DNA of 13,592 bases from Synergistetes bacterium JGI 0000079-D21. GTDB taxonomy: Bacteria; Synergistota; Synergistia; Synergistales; 79-D21. Below the pieces are notes generated by a model. It searched no databases, was not told the origin of the DNA, and saw only the letters and a list, made by a program, of their open reading frames with translations. Position numbers and translations under genes: made by a program. Shown one piece after another: positions 13,141 to 13,592 of the stretch; the stretch's first letter is position 1, and each line of letters opens with the position of its first letter. The stretch covers positions 14,871-28,462 of the forward strand of contig AQRZ01000042.1 of the NCBI GenBank assembly GCA_000402835.1. The letters are read 5' to 3'.

Positions 13141-13592
13141 CGCCCAGTGGCACCGAGGCGGCCCATTTTCCCCCTCGCGTACCCTTCCAGGTCGAGGTAG
13201 GCCGCGGGGAACCCCTCGTCTTTCAGGATTCGAAGCACTTTCTCCCTCTGGGCGGCGACTCCGGAGGGATCGTCCGTTTCCACCACCGCCCCCAGCCCCG
13301 GCAAGAAGCGCACCCGGACCAGGGTAAAGCCCAGCTCGGCGATGCCCCCCTCGGCCCTGCCCACCTGCCTGAGCGTATCTTCGCTGAGGCTGGTGAAGAA
13401 CGGAAACCGGGTCGCCAGGCATGGACTCCCGGGACGATCCCACCCCTCGATGCCCAGCAACCGGGAGATCTCGCGGATCTCCTCCCTGCCGAGGCCTGCT
13501 TCCAGCAGGGGATGACCGATTCCGTCCTCGTCCGAGGCCTTCCTTCCCGGGCGGTCCTCTTCCAGGTCGGCAGGGCGGATTCCACGGCCGCG
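13137..13592 (-). CDS. larE: ATP-dependent sacrificial sulfur transferase LarE (N-terminal part outside window)
   Basis: The C-terminal 151 residues of a LarE-type protein; the frame is open to the right edge, so the N-terminal PP-loop ATPase half with its SGGxDS motif lies outside. LarE adenylates the carboxylated pyridinium precursor and gives up a cysteine sulfur in making the nickel-pincer cofactor of lactate racemase. Family signatures visible are PLLEAGLGREEIREISRLLGI, then WDRPGSPCLATRFPF, ELGFTLVRVRF and LDLEGYARGKMG. The cysteine in PGSPCLATR corresponds to the sulfur-donating residue known in the Lactobacillus enzyme, so the sacrificial mechanism is likely. A shorter start (TTG at 13460) is not credible because conserved sequence continues upstream of it. 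The partners larB and larC are not in view. Confidence 0.9.
   Translation of the reverse strand, partial: RGRGIRPADLEEDRPGRKASDEDGIGHPLLEAGLGREEIREISRLLGIEGWDRPGSPCLATRFPFFTSLSEDTLRQVGRAEGGIAELGFTLVRVRFLPGLGAVVETDDPSGVAAQREKVLRILKDEGFPAAYLDLEGYARGKMGRLGATGR

Noticed and set aside
1..13592. tRNA, rRNA, CRISPR arrays, insertion sequences, toxin-antitoxin or defence genes
   Set aside because: No cloverleaf-like sequence, repeat-spacer pattern, terminal inverted repeats, transposase or recognised defence motif was seen on either strand.

Overview
The window is GC-rich bacterial chromosome with tightly packed genes, short or negative gaps, frequent GTG/TTG starts and strong purine-rich ribosome binding sites. 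A Tad pilus gene, an HD-GYP protein, BioY and LarE suggest a GC-rich, probably Gram-negative and possibly anaerobic bacterium (a Synergistota- or deltaproteobacteria-like lineage would fit). No marker gene here fixes the taxon, so this is an impression. I found no transposase, phage gene, CRISPR array, tRNA or rRNA. It looks like core chromosome, apparently close to the replication origin.

Layout. 1-2257 (+): the 3' end of tadC, a translationally coupled DUF192 gene, then an HD-GYP gene with its own candidate extended -10 promoter. 2240-5200 (-): a sirtuin (converging on the HD-GYP gene with an 18-nt overlap), a 350-nt gene-free stretch with a purine-rich leader and a strong terminator, a threonine-synthase-like gene, and bioY with a clear promoter, a BirA-type operator and a terminator. 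5201-10445 (-): a likely seven-gene operon rsmG-parA-parB-atpZ-HIT-yigZ-pckA with gaps from -22 to +38 nt. A perfect 16-bp parS palindrome lies between atpZ and HIT. 10547-13140 (+): a secreted staphylococcal-type nuclease with an extra C-terminal domain, an intergenic region with three same-orientation DnaA-box matches, and pruA. 13137-13592 (-): the 3' end of larE, whose stop codon shares a CTAG with the pruA stop.

How it fits together. RsmG-ParA-ParB with a perfect parS is the classic origin-proximal segregation module. The DnaA-box cluster lies about 1 kb from rsmG, close to where gene orientation changes from mostly minus to plus, so 11369-11523 is a reasonable oriC candidate. The metabolic genes are threonine synthase, a divergent ATP-type PEP carboxykinase, glutamate semialdehyde dehydrogenase and biotin uptake. 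They suggest amino-acid-linked carbon metabolism and biotin scavenging under BirA control. The most notable items are the BirA operator over the bioY promoter, the parS placement, the candidate origin, the divergent PEPCK inside the segregation operon, and the nuclease with a fused C-terminal domain.
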